A stretch of 64,000 nt of DNA, taken from positions 7,778 to 71,777 of the forward strand of contig JAGZSY010000025.1 in NCBI GenBank assembly GCA_018380885.1, in the 5' to 3' direction. The notes under the pieces were generated by a model. It searched no databases, had not been told where the DNA came from, and saw nothing but the letters and a program-made list of their open reading frames with translations. The translations under genes and the position numbers were made by a program. The first letter of the stretch is position 1; the number at the start of each line of letters is the position of its first letter. This document shows positions 15,986-24,754 of the stretch, one piece after another. This stretch comes from Enterocloster asparagiformis. GTDB taxonomy: Bacteria > Bacillota > Clostridia > Lachnospirales > Lachnospiraceae.

Positions 15986-16786
15986 TCACTCCCGCTCCAG
16001 CTCCGCTCCCATCAGCCTGGCATTGGTCTCCTCCGCCCAGCTGTAGTCGAACATGTACTCGTCCTTATAGTGGTATTTCCCCTCCCCTCTGTTTTTCATA
16101 TATTCAAAATAATCACACTCCAGCTCATCGCTTTTTAAGTAACACCGGCCCCTGTGGTTGCAGAATACGCCCTCGATCCCGTACTCCTCAAAGGTCCCGT
16201 GAATCCCGATCACCGCTTTCCTGTACAGCGCCTTCACCCGGCTGTCGTAGTCCTTTTCCGGCCAAAGCTTGTCCACCGCCTCCTCCATCGTCACCTCGCC
16301 GCCCAAGCGGTCCACACAGAGCGCCAGCAGCTCCTTGCTCTTTGAATTAGAAAATTTTACCAGTTTATCGTCTATAAACACGTCGAACCGCCCGAAGGTC
16401 CTGATAAAAATCCGCTTGTCCTGCCCCTTTGCCAAAAGCTTAGCCCGGTTCAGGGCATCCAGAATATCCTCCTGGCTGTAGGGCTTGAGCACATAGTAAT
16501 CGGACTTCATTTTCAGGGCGTCCAGCACGTAATCGCTGTAGCCGCTGACAAAAATAATGATCATGTCCTGCTTGAGCTCCCGCAGCCTTCTGGCCAGCTC
16601 AATGCCGTTCATCTGCGGCATCTCAATATCCAGAAGCGCAAAGTCCACCGGATGACTGGACGCGTACTCCAGCGCTTCTAACGGATTGGTAAACGTTCCC
16701 ACCAGATCGATTTCCCGCACCTGGGCGCACTCGATCTCAAATTGACGCATGGACAATTCCTCATCATCCACCACTATCGTCCGCAT
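15986..16786 (-). CDS. Response regulator: receiver plus SARP-like winged-helix domain
   Basis: The 266-residue protein has a receiver domain (1-120) with acidic pair Asp7/Asp8, phospho-acceptor Asp53 (FALLDIEMPQ), a Ser in VSGYSD and Lys in VLKPYS. A winged-helix domain of the OmpR/SARP type follows (about 125-235: FIRTFGRFDVFIDDKLVKFS, then ELLALCVDRLGGEVTMEEAV and a late wing). Such receiver-SARP-like proteins occur in Clostridia with 7TMR kinases. The histidine kinase gene lies 24 bases upstream. The likely target is the direct-repeat promoter 50 bases downstream, heading the sipW operon (inference). Confidence 0.9.
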   Translation of the reverse strand: MRTIVVDDEELSMRQFEIECAQVREIDLVGTFTNPLEALEYASSHPVDFALLDIEMPQMNGIELARRLRELKQDMIIIFVSGYSDYVLDALKMKSDYYVLKPYSQEDILDALNRAKLLAKGQDKRIFIRTFGRFDVFIDDKLVKFSNSKSKELLALCVDRLGGEVTMEEAVDKLWPEKDYDSRVKALYRKAVIGIHGTFEEYGIEGVFCNHRGRCYLKSDELECDYFEYMKNRGEGKYHYKDEYMFDYSWAEETNARLMGAELERE

Positions 16787-16810
16787 ATTTCCTCCCCCTC
16801 TGCCTATATA

Positions 16811-18610
16811 TTATGTCAACGCATGCTTGGGAATCCGCACAATTGCCCGCGTTCCCTTGCCCGGTATACTGTTGATCTCCAGCCCAGCGCCTGCGATCTC
16901 CCGCAGGCGAAGCCGGATATTTTCAAGGCCGGCGGAGCTCCTGGATACCTCTGCGCCGGTATCAAAGCCGGCCCCGTCGTCCAACACCTCCACCAGATAG
17001 CTGTTCTCATCCTCAGCCGTGCGGACCTTCACCGTTCCGCCGCCGTTTTTCCCACGGATTCCGTGTTTGATTGCGTTCTCCACCAGGGGCTGTACCGTCA
17101 GCGGCGGTACCTCAAAGCCGTCCGGCCCGATATCATACACCAGGGACAATTTGTCCCCGAAGCGTACCTTTTCAATATTGCAGTAATTCTGAATGTGCTC
17201 CAATTCCCGGGCAAAGGGGATCATGCCGCCCTGGCCGATGGAATCGATATTGGCCCGAAGATACTTTGAAAAATCATAGACCAGGCTGTAGGCGCGGTCC
17301 GGGTCCAGCTTGATCAGCGTCCGTATGGAGCTGAGCGTGTTGTAGATAAAATGCGGCTGAATCTGGCTGATCATCAGCCGGAGCCGTGAATCCTGCAGCT
17401 CGCGCCCCATCCGCGCGGCCTCCTCCCGCTTTTTCCTCGTATCCATGAGCAGGGCTGCAAACAGGCAGATAATATAACCGAACAGCCCGCTGCGCAGATA
17501 ATCCCCGCTCCTCATATATTCCATCCGGTAGTGCAAAACCATCTCCGCGCCCAGGCTCAAGGCCAGGAACCCTATCCCGGCGCATTCCAGCTTAAAATAC
17601 GCGCTCAGCGACCGCTCCTTCCGTATCCTTTGCAGTATCACCGCCAGCAGGACCAGGAACATGATCCCCAGGCAGACATGGGTCATCCACGCCGTCTCCA
17701 CGAAATCCGCCACATTTGTCATCTGAAGAATCATGGATATAAAAAAGTTGGCAAAAAACAGATAGCAGAGCCGCCGGAACGCGGGCTGGTATTCCCGCGG
17801 AAACCGGTGCATGAGGTAGAGCAGATAGGGCAGCGGGCAAATCATGGTCAGCACATCCCTGGCCGTGGCCATCGCAAAGCCGAACTCCCATATAAATGCG
17901 GGAAATTCCACCTCATTGATCATCCACAGGGCGGCCAGCGCCACAAATATGCCCAGGCAGCGGACCGTGCAGATATCCTGCAGCAAATTGCGCAGATAAA
18001 ATGAACTGATAAAAATTGCCACGCCCAGAATCAGAAACACGCCGCACACCAAGATCTGCGGAATATACTGGTGCAGCAGGTAGGAGGACAGCTTCAGCGG
18101 AGCGCCCAGCCAGACAGGCGAGAGCACGCCCGACGACGCGCGGTATGGGGAATGCAGGGTCACAGAGATCGTCTGCCCCGCGCAGTCCGCCGGAATCTGC
18201 ACCATGTTCCAGCGGCTAGGCGTGGCCTTGCCGAAGGGGCGCGCCCCGTCGGAGTTATAACGGTACAGCAGCCGGTCCCCCACCCTTACCTCCACGCTGG
18301 AATACGCCGTGTGGAAGCAGATCGCATAATCGTTCAGCGTATTCTCAGGCAATTTTTTGCTCATGGTCACAGGAGTGCCCGGGGCAGTGTCGGATTTGTG
18401 CGGCATGGAGATCACCCCTACTTCAGCTCCGTCCTGCACCAACGTCCATCCCTCTGAAAAATTCATGGGAGCAGGGCCGTCCACCATGCTCTCGGCCCTC
18501 GCCTCAAACCGGAGATTCCCGGCCCACAGTATGAGGGCAGCGGCCAGCGCCGCAGCCGCCAGAAATAGTATATACGCTGTCCGATTCTCCCGGTTCTCTT
18601 CGCCAAACAT
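16811..18610 (-). CDS. Sensor histidine kinase, 7TMR-DISM/LytS-like
   Basis: The 599-residue membrane kinase has an N-terminal membrane anchor (11-30), an extracellular beta domain (about 45-175) of the 7TMR-DISM kind (PSRWNMVQIP, VTLHSPYRASSG), and seven hydrophobic segments (about 183-390). A coiled linker leads to the HisKA_7TM/His_kinase motif with phospho-acceptor His420 in SQIQPHFIYNTLSSIR, then HATPase_c with N-box VENAIKHGI and G-box DDGAGFD. DISM domains usually bind small carbohydrates or similar ligands outside the cell. It is transcribed together with the response regulator, toward the riboswitch and SipW operon. Confidence 0.92.
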   Translation of the reverse strand: MFGEENRENRTAYILFLAAAALAAALILWAGNLRFEARAESMVDGPAPMNFSEGWTLVQDGAEVGVISMPHKSDTAPGTPVTMSKKLPENTLNDYAICFHTAYSSVEVRVGDRLLYRYNSDGARPFGKATPSRWNMVQIPADCAGQTISVTLHSPYRASSGVLSPVWLGAPLKLSSYLLHQYIPQILVCGVFLILGVAIFISSFYLRNLLQDICTVRCLGIFVALAALWMINEVEFPAFIWEFGFAMATARDVLTMICPLPYLLYLMHRFPREYQPAFRRLCYLFFANFFISMILQMTNVADFVETAWMTHVCLGIMFLVLLAVILQRIRKERSLSAYFKLECAGIGFLALSLGAEMVLHYRMEYMRSGDYLRSGLFGYIICLFAALLMDTRKKREEAARMGRELQDSRLRLMISQIQPHFIYNTLSSIRTLIKLDPDRAYSLVYDFSKYLRANIDSIGQGGMIPFARELEHIQNYCNIEKVRFGDKLSLVYDIGPDGFEVPPLTVQPLVENAIKHGIRGKNGGGTVKVRTAEDENSYLVEVLDDGAGFDTGAEVSRSSAGLENIRLRLREIAGAGLEINSIPGKGTRAIVRIPKHALT

Positions 18611-18748
18611 AATTTTCCCTGCCCTTCACCTTCCATATTTCCATTCTCATTATAATAAACTACGGATTTTTTCTCAACAGAAATATGGCGGTCAACCCCA
18701 ATGATCGCCATCTGCCGCCGGTATGAGAAGGCAGCCGCGCCCGATACC

Positions 18749-18781
18749 AAAAAAGTGCGCCCCGGTCATCCCGGAGCGCCC
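18749..18781 (-). terminator. Terminator of the NUDIX gene
   Basis: On the minus strand GCGCTCCGG pairs with CCGGGGCGC across GATGA, followed by ACTTTTTT. It isolates the NUDIX gene from the histidine kinase gene downstream. Confidence 0.8.
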
Positions 18782-18801
18782 TTCACGCTGTGCTTATTCG
18801 C

Positions 18802-19254
18802 TTAAAAATATTTCTTGCTTCCCCAAAGATTACTCTTCTTCAGGTCCAGATACTCGTTGTACGCCTTTTCCAGAATCTGCTTTTCATTGGAAAATTTTAA
18901 CAGATGGTAGGCTTCATAAAATTTATAGTACCCGGAGTCCAAAAAGTATTCTTCCCGCTGTGGTTTGCTGTAATAGCTGTCGGCCATCATCAGATACCAG
19001 TGGACGTCCTTTTCCACCACGTCCTGTGGGGTATTGAATGAATATTGGCTCTTACCGATATACTTGATGATGGAGGCGCTGACCCCTGTCTCTTCCTTAA
19101 CCTCGCGCAGGGCGGTCTCCTTATACTCCTCGCCAGCTTCTACTGTTCCCTTGGGCAGAACCCATCCCTCGTACTTGTTCTTGTAATTCTTGTACAGGAC
19201 AAGGATTTTCCCGCGAAAAATAACCACACCGCCGCAGCTCGTTGCCTCAATCAT
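18802..19254 (-). CDS. NUDIX hydrolase
   Basis: This 150-residue protein has a complete NUDIX box (residues about 36-58: GTVEAGEEYKETALREVKEE then TG), the Mg-binding helix of nucleoside-diphosphate-linked hydrolases. The substrate (oxidised nucleotides, NDP-sugars or diadenosine polyphosphates) is not readable. The start is the ATG at 19254 with AGGAGG eight bases upstream; the frame extends up to 19356 but without a ribosome site. The C-terminal helix region (YYKFYEAYHLLKFSNEKQIL) is typical of small clostridial NUDIX proteins. It stands alone between terminators. Confidence 0.88.
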   Translation of the reverse strand: MIEATSCGGVVIFRGKILVLYKNYKNKYEGWVLPKGTVEAGEEYKETALREVKEETGVSASIIKYIGKSQYSFNTPQDVVEKDVHWYLMMADSYYSKPQREEYFLDSGYYKFYEAYHLLKFSNEKQILEKAYNEYLDLKKSNLWGSKKYF

Positions 19255-19389
19255 TGCAATTCCTCCTGGTGTTGGTGTGTCTCCGGCGCAGGCTTCATAG
19301 CGCTTTGCCCGCGTCATAACTGGCTTTAGTATACAACTTTTGGGAGGGATATGCAAGGGCGAATCAGGAAGCGGGTAAAATTCACAATT

Positions 19390-20790
19390 TTACGGGGCGG
19401 AACCGGCCGCCTGGGCGTTTTCGCTCTCCATGTCCCGCATCTCGCGGGTCATCTCGCGCAGCACGCCGATTTCCAGCGGAATCGCCACCAAAAAACTGAT
19501 GGCGTCTGAGATGGGCTGGCTCACCTGGACGCCGAACAGCCCCATGTAGGCGGGCAGCGTCAGAACCAGCGGAATAAAGAACAGTCCCTGGCGCGACATG
19601 GACAGAATCGTTGCGCGCACGCCCTTGCCCATGGTCTGCATCATCATGTTGCACATGGTGATCCAGCCCACCAGCGGGAAGGAAACGCACTGGAGCCTGA
19701 GCGCCCGGGTTCCGTAGCGGATCACCTCCGGGTCGCCCCTGCGGAAGATGGAGACAAGGAACTCCGCGCCGAACCAGCCGCAGACCGCCATAATGCAGAG
19801 GAAAATGGTGGACACGCGCACGCAGAACCAGAATCCCTCCTTCACCCGGCCGTACTTCCTGGCCCCGTAATTGAAGCCGCAGACAGGCTGGAAGCCCTGG
19901 CCGAAGCCGATCATCACCGAGGCCGCGAACTGGGTGATGCGCATCACAATGGACATGGCCGCGATGGCCGCGTCGCCGTAGGGCCTGGCCATCAGGTTCA
20001 TGCAGGCGGTGGCCACGCTGCCTAAGCCCTGGCGGCACAGGGACGGCGCTCCGCCGTTGAGGATAATCTTGTAACGCTCCAGGCTGGGAGAGAACTTGCG
20101 GATCTCAATGCGCAGGTTGCCGCCCCTTCTGGTTCCCGCAATCAGCAGGCAGAAGCTGATGAACTGGCTGATGATGGTCGCCAGGGCGGCCCCGCCGATG
20201 CCTAAGTGAAACACAAAGATGAAAATCGGGTCCAGCACGATGTTGATCACCGCCCCGGAGGCGATGCCGATCATGGCGTAGAAGGCGCTGCCCTGGAACC
20301 GGAGCTGGTTGTTGAGCACCAGCGAAGCCGTCATGTAGGGCGCCCCGATCAGGATAAAGCCCAGATAAGACCTGGCGTAGGGCAGTATGGTAGGCGTGGC
20401 CCCCAGCATATGGCAGAGCGGGTCCAGAAAGGCCAGCCCCGCTACCATAATCACCAGCCCCATAATAAAGGCCGATACAAATCCGGTGGCCGCCATCTTG
20501 GCCGCCTCGTCGAACTCCTGGGCCCCTAGCTTGCGGGACACGTAGTTGCCCGAGCCGTGGCCGAAGAAGAAGCCGAAGGCCTGGATCACAGCCATCACCG
20601 AAAACGCGATGCCCACGGCTCCTGTGGCGCTGGTCCCCACCTGGCCCACGAAAAACGTGTCCGCCATGTTGTAGAAGGAGGTGACCAGCATACTGATAAT
20701 GGTCGGCCCTGCCAGCTCACAGATCAGATGCGGAACCGGCTCCTGGGTCATGTGGATAAATTTTTCTTCCTGTGTCTGCGTCGCTCCCAT
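19390..20790 (-). CDS. MATE-family efflux transporter
   Basis: The 466-residue protein shows twelve hydrophobic segments and DinF/NorM-type motifs: NMADTFFVGQVGTSATGAVG near the start, GHGSGNYVSRKLGA, and the second-half repeat with GFGQGFQPVCGFNYGARKYGRV. MATE proteins export cationic drugs or metabolites using Na+ or H+ gradients. GGGGG lies 7-8 bases before the ATG. The gap to the upstream molybdoenzyme operon is only 21 bases, so they may be co-transcribed. Substrate unknown. Confidence 0.93.
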   Translation of the reverse strand: MGATQTQEEKFIHMTQEPVPHLICELAGPTIISMLVTSFYNMADTFFVGQVGTSATGAVGIAFSVMAVIQAFGFFFGHGSGNYVSRKLGAQEFDEAAKMAATGFVSAFIMGLVIMVAGLAFLDPLCHMLGATPTILPYARSYLGFILIGAPYMTASLVLNNQLRFQGSAFYAMIGIASGAVINIVLDPIFIFVFHLGIGGAALATIISQFISFCLLIAGTRRGGNLRIEIRKFSPSLERYKIILNGGAPSLCRQGLGSVATACMNLMARPYGDAAIAAMSIVMRITQFAASVMIGFGQGFQPVCGFNYGARKYGRVKEGFWFCVRVSTIFLCIMAVCGWFGAEFLVSIFRRGDPEVIRYGTRALRLQCVSFPLVGWITMCNMMMQTMGKGVRATILSMSRQGLFFIPLVLTLPAYMGLFGVQVSQPISDAISFLVAIPLEIGVLREMTREMRDMESENAQAAGSAP

Positions 20791-20811
20791 AAGAAATCCC
20801 CCTCGGGCTCA

Positions 20812-23124
20812 TTAAAGCCCCTGCATCCCCATAAACACCTTTTCCGCCGTGATGGGCAGATCGCGCACGCGCACGCCCACGGCGTTGTAGACCGCGTTGG
20901 CGATGGCCGGGGACGGCGTGTTGATCACCACCTCGCCGATGGACTTGGCGCCAAACGGGCCGTTGGGCTCGTAGCTGCTCTCAAACTCCACCCGGACATT
21001 GCCCACGTCCAGACGGCTGGGGATCTTGTACTGCATAAGCGAGTTCTCGTACATCTGGCCTTTCTCCGAGTAGTGGATATCCTCGTACATAGCCATGCCG
21101 ATTCCCTGGGCCAGGCCGCCCTCGGTCTGCACCTTCACCAGGTTGGGGTTCAGGGCAGTTCCGCAGTCCACCACGGCCACGTAGTCCACCAGCTTGACCG
21201 CACCCGTCTCCTTGTCCACCTCGACCTCGGCTGCGCCCACCATAAAGGGCGGCGGGGAGGTGGGGGAATGATGGGATTCGCAGGCGGATAAAGCGTCGCT
21301 GTTAAAGCCCATGGATTTATTGGCAATGTCCTTCAGGCTGATGGAGAGCTCTTCCTCCCCGCCTGCCGCGGGCCTGTAAACCCGCTTTCCGTCAAATTCC
21401 AGGCAGTCCGCCGGACCGTTTAAGTAGTCCGCGCCCTTGGCGATGATTTTTTTCTTCAGCGACTCGCAGGTTTTCACCACGGCCATTCCGGTGAGGTAGG
21501 CCGTGCTGGAGGCGTAGGAGCCGGAATCGTAGGGAGAAATATCCGTGTCCGCGCCGTACACCACGATGTCGTCCATCTCGCAGTCCAGGCACTCGGCCGC
21601 CACCTGGGCCAGGGTCGTGTCGCAGCCCGTTCCCATCTCAGCCGCGCCGACGATCATGCTGTAGAAGCCGTCGTCGTTGACCTTGATGGACACGCTGGCC
21701 ACATCCACGCCGGCGATGGAGGAGCCCTGCATTGCCATGGCGATTCCCACGCCGCGTACCTTGCCGTTACCCATATCCCGGCGGGGATACTTCTCATCCC
21801 AGCCGATCATCTCCTTGGCCCGGGCCATGCAGCGGTCCAGAGCGCAGCTGGAGGCCGGCTCGTTGTAGTAGGCGGGCATGATATCGCCCTCCTTCACCAT
21901 GTTCATTTCCCGCAGCTTCACCGGATCCATGTGAAGCTCTGCCGCCAGCTCGCTGACCGCAGACTCCATTGCGAAAATGCCCTGGGTGGCGCCGTAGCCC
22001 CGGTAAGCGCCGGCGCTCATGCGGTTGGTGTAGACCACGTCGTAGGCGAAGCGGAAGGCCTCCGGAGTCCGGTACAGCGGGATGGCCTTGTGGCCGGAAA
22101 GTCCCACCGTCGTGGGCCCGTGCTCGCCGTAAGCGCCGGTGTTGGACAGGGTGTACACGTCGATGGCCTTAAAAATGCCGTTGTCGTCGCAGCCGATCTT
22201 CACATGCACTTCCATCTCGTGGCGCGGGGAGGAGGCGATCTGGGACTCGTAGCGGCTGTAAATGATCTTGGCCGGCTTGCCGGTCAGCCATGTCACCACG
22301 GCCGGGTAAATCTCCACCACCGCCGTCTGCTTTGCGCCGAAGCCGCCGCCGATTCTGGGCTTCACCACGCGGATTTTGGATTTCGGGATATCCAGGGCGT
22401 TTGCCAGAATCCGGCGGACGTGGAACACGATCTGGGTGGAGGAAACCACGTTCAGCCGTCCGTACACGTCCTTGTAGGTAAAGGTTCTGAACGTCTCCAT
22501 CATGGCCTGCTGGTTCGCCTTCACGTGGTAAACCCGGTCCACAACATGGCTGCACTGCGCCATCACCGCGTCCACATCGCCCTTCTGCTCGGAACCGGCC
22601 GCGCACAGGTTGCGGCGGTTGTCCGCGCCCACCTTGCAGAGGGCCTTCCAGTCCTCCTCGGGATGGATCAGAATGGGATTGTCCTTGGCCTCGTGCATAT
22701 CCAGCACCGGCGGCAGCTCCTGGTATTTCACCTTGATCAACCGCATGGCGTGGTCCACCTTGGCCTCGCTCTCGCCCGCCACGATAGCCACCGCGTCGCC
22801 CACAAAGCGCAGGCGCTGATCCAGGATCAGGCGGTCGTAGGGGCTGGGCTCGGGATAGGTCTGCCCCGCCAGGGTAAAGCGCTTCTGGGGCACGTCCTTG
22901 TAGGTCAGGACGCACTCGATTCCGGGCAGCTTCTTTGCCACGGTGCAATCGATCTCAGTAATCAGCGCGTGGGCATAGGGACTCCTGAGCACCTTCACCA
23001 CCAGGCAGTCCTTGGGCGCGATGTCCGCGGTGTAAACCGGCTTGCCGGTCACCAGGGCCATGGCGTCCTTCTTGATGAGCGGAGCGCCCACCACGCGGTA
23101 TGTCTGTCTCCCTGAGTTCTCCAT
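20812..23124 (-). CDS. Xanthine-dehydrogenase-family molybdenum-binding subunit
   Basis: The 770-residue subunit carries the aldehyde oxidase/xanthine dehydrogenase a/b hammerhead (about 15-120; VTGKPVYTADIAPKDCLVVKV) and the molybdopterin-binding domain (130-750) with GGGFGAKQ, AYRGYGATQG, and the catalytic Glu region GAKSIGEVVINTP near the C-terminus. It forms the catalytic centre for hydroxylation of a purine or other N-heterocycle or aldehyde, passing electrons to the Fe-S and FAD subunits encoded just upstream. Its start codon overlaps the stop of the Fe-S subunit. No maturation factor is seen nearby. Confidence 0.93.
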   Translation of the reverse strand: MENSGRQTYRVVGAPLIKKDAMALVTGKPVYTADIAPKDCLVVKVLRSPYAHALITEIDCTVAKKLPGIECVLTYKDVPQKRFTLAGQTYPEPSPYDRLILDQRLRFVGDAVAIVAGESEAKVDHAMRLIKVKYQELPPVLDMHEAKDNPILIHPEEDWKALCKVGADNRRNLCAAGSEQKGDVDAVMAQCSHVVDRVYHVKANQQAMMETFRTFTYKDVYGRLNVVSSTQIVFHVRRILANALDIPKSKIRVVKPRIGGGFGAKQTAVVEIYPAVVTWLTGKPAKIIYSRYESQIASSPRHEMEVHVKIGCDDNGIFKAIDVYTLSNTGAYGEHGPTTVGLSGHKAIPLYRTPEAFRFAYDVVYTNRMSAGAYRGYGATQGIFAMESAVSELAAELHMDPVKLREMNMVKEGDIMPAYYNEPASSCALDRCMARAKEMIGWDEKYPRRDMGNGKVRGVGIAMAMQGSSIAGVDVASVSIKVNDDGFYSMIVGAAEMGTGCDTTLAQVAAECLDCEMDDIVVYGADTDISPYDSGSYASSTAYLTGMAVVKTCESLKKKIIAKGADYLNGPADCLEFDGKRVYRPAAGGEEELSISLKDIANKSMGFNSDALSACESHHSPTSPPPFMVGAAEVEVDKETGAVKLVDYVAVVDCGTALNPNLVKVQTEGGLAQGIGMAMYEDIHYSEKGQMYENSLMQYKIPSRLDVGNVRVEFESSYEPNGPFGAKSIGEVVINTPSPAIANAVYNAVGVRVRDLPITAEKVFMGMQGL

Positions 23125-23600
23125 CAGGCCTTCCCTCCTTCCCGCTGTTCCTTTTTATAGGCCAGGAACTTCTTCACCGCCCGCAGCTGCGACATGTAGC
23201 CGCTGCACCGGCACAGGTTTCCGGCCAAATATTCCTTGATCTCATCCTCCGAGGGGTCGTCCAGCTCCCGCACCATGGAGAGCACGTTCATAATGAAGCC
23301 GGGGCTGCAAAAGCCGCACTGCTCGCCGCCCTCCTGGGCCAGAAACATACCGAATTCCTCAGCCTCCTTCTGGAGTCCCTCCAAGGTCCGCAGATGGCGG
23401 CCGTTGGCGCGCACCGCCAGGGTGGAGCAGGACAGGATGGGCTTCTTGTCCATCCACACCGTGCACAGGCCGCAGTTGTCCGTCTCGCAGCCGCGCTTTA
23501 CGCTGGTACATCCCATGCCGCGCAGGAGGTCGATCAGCAGCATGTCCGCCTGGATATCCGCCTGCACCGTCTTTCCGTTTAATCGAAACTGTATATTCAT
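23124..23600 (-). CDS. Xanthine-dehydrogenase-type [2Fe-2S] subunit
   Basis: The 158-residue protein has an N-terminal plant-type ferredoxin fold with GCETDNCGLCTVWMDKKPILSC (Cys ligands about 41-62) and a C-terminal helical domain with CGFCSPGFIM and GNLCRCSGY, giving two [2Fe-2S] clusters. It carries electrons from the molybdenum subunit to FAD. It overlaps the FAD-subunit gene by four bases (ATGA) and the molybdenum-subunit gene by one. Confidence 0.95.
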   Translation of the reverse strand: MNIQFRLNGKTVQADIQADMLLIDLLRGMGCTSVKRGCETDNCGLCTVWMDKKPILSCSTLAVRANGRHLRTLEGLQKEAEEFGMFLAQEGGEQCGFCSPGFIMNVLSMVRELDDPSEDEIKEYLAGNLCRCSGYMSQLRAVKKFLAYKKEQREGGKA

Positions 23601-24391
23601 GCCTTGCTGACACTCCTTCCCGTCAGGCGCTCCATCAGCCTGCGCACGTAAACCGTGGCCAGCTGGTGGCGGTACTCGCCGCTTCCTCTGTTGTTGGTGC
23701 CGTATTGAAATGCGTCCGCCGCCTCTTTTGCCAGCTCGGCCAGGCTTTCATTTCCGTCGTCCGTCACCTTGGTCAGCTTCGCCTTTCCCGGGCGGGCTCC
23801 CACAGCCACGTACCAGTGGTCCCCCAAACGGGAAACGCAGCAGGCGATCAACGGGAAATCCGTCTGGGAATTCCGCTGGGTGGTGTAGGCCGCCTTGCGG
23901 CCGTCCTTGCGGATGATGACGCGCACCAGCACGTCCCGGTCGTCCCGGCTCACCGGGCGGGCCGCGAACTCCGCCAGCGGGATCACCCCGCCGTGATGCA
24001 GCTCCACATAGGTGTCCAAGGCCATCATACAGGTCAGGATATCGGAGAATCCGAACCTGGCGTAGATGCTGCCGCCCACGGTGGCCACGTTGCGCAGCTG
24101 AACGCCCACGATGTGGCGCGTGCACGCCTTAAAAATACCGTTGAAATATTCATTCAGGCCCGGATGGGTCTCCAGCTGCCGGAGCGTGCACATGCACCCG
24201 ATCCGAAACTCCCGGTCCGTCTCCTCAATGGTGTCCAGCCCCAGGCCGGACAGGTCTACGATGACACGCTTGGTGACTGAGGTCATTTTCAGCCACGCCA
24301 TGCCGCCAATAATCAGGCTGCTGCGCTTCTGACAAAGCTCGTAAGCTTCATCCAGGTTTTCCACTTTCACATAATCTTCCGCTCGAAACAC
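23597..24391 (-). CDS. Xanthine-dehydrogenase-type FAD-binding subunit
   Basis: The 264-residue subunit has the FAD_binding_5 features: N-terminal AYELCQKRSSLIIGGMAWLK, then IGCMCTLRQLETHP and RNVATVGGSIYARFGFSDILTCMMALD, followed by the C-terminal CO-dehydrogenase flavoprotein domain. It passes electrons out of the enzyme. It is the first gene of FAD, Fe-S, Mo. The usual FAD-contacting Gly-Gly-Thr is replaced by IGGMAWLK, so cofactor contacts may differ. Confidence 0.92.
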   Translation of the reverse strand: MFRAEDYVKVENLDEAYELCQKRSSLIIGGMAWLKMTSVTKRVIVDLSGLGLDTIEETDREFRIGCMCTLRQLETHPGLNEYFNGIFKACTRHIVGVQLRNVATVGGSIYARFGFSDILTCMMALDTYVELHHGGVIPLAEFAARPVSRDDRDVLVRVIIRKDGRKAAYTTQRNSQTDFPLIACCVSRLGDHWYVAVGARPGKAKLTKVTDDGNESLAELAKEAADAFQYGTNNRGSGEYRHQLATVYVRRLMERLTGRSVSKA

Positions 24392-24754
24392 CCGCTTAAC
24401 TCCTCTCTTGTATGAAAACGATCATTCTCGCAAAGCCGGCGAACCGTATGACCGCGCAACCGCGGACAACGGCCGCCGCCCGCGGGGGATATTCCCGCCG
24501 CTTGCCGCACGCTCAGATGTATATTTCGCAGGCAAACTGCGAACATTTGACATTTTCTGCCTCAAACGCCCGCAAACGGGCCTGTCAAACAGGGAAATTA
24601 TATCATTAATCCGCGGGTTTGCCAATATTACAGCGTTATTCTTCTGCGCGTACAGCGAAATCCATGGGTCAGACCCGGCCCGGGCCTGTTTTACACAAAA
24701 AAACCGACGCGCCGAGTGCGGGCGCGCCAGTCAGATTCAAACAATGTTCCGTTC
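24392..24754. other. Gene-free interval between molybdoenzyme and aldolase operons
   Basis: The 360 bases contain the aldolase terminator at 24697-24731 and presumably the promoter of the molybdoenzyme operon. I see no convincing -35/-10 pair. Short reading frames here lack ribosome sites and family features. Confidence 0.5.
24697..24731 (-). terminator. Terminator after the class II aldolase gene
   Basis: On the minus strand ACTGGCGCGCC pairs with GGCGCGTCGGT (two wobble pairs) around a 7-base loop and is followed by seven Ts, 24 bases after the stop codon. Confidence 0.8.

Noticed and set aside
21931..23115. 394-codon plus-strand open frame opposite the molybdoenzyme gene
   Set aside because: It is the mirror of a real gene in GC-rich DNA; it is His/Val-rich, has no family motif and no ribosome site.
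24422..24625. 67-codon frame in the gap between molybdoenzyme and aldolase operons
   Set aside because: No ribosome site, odd composition and no similarity recognised.
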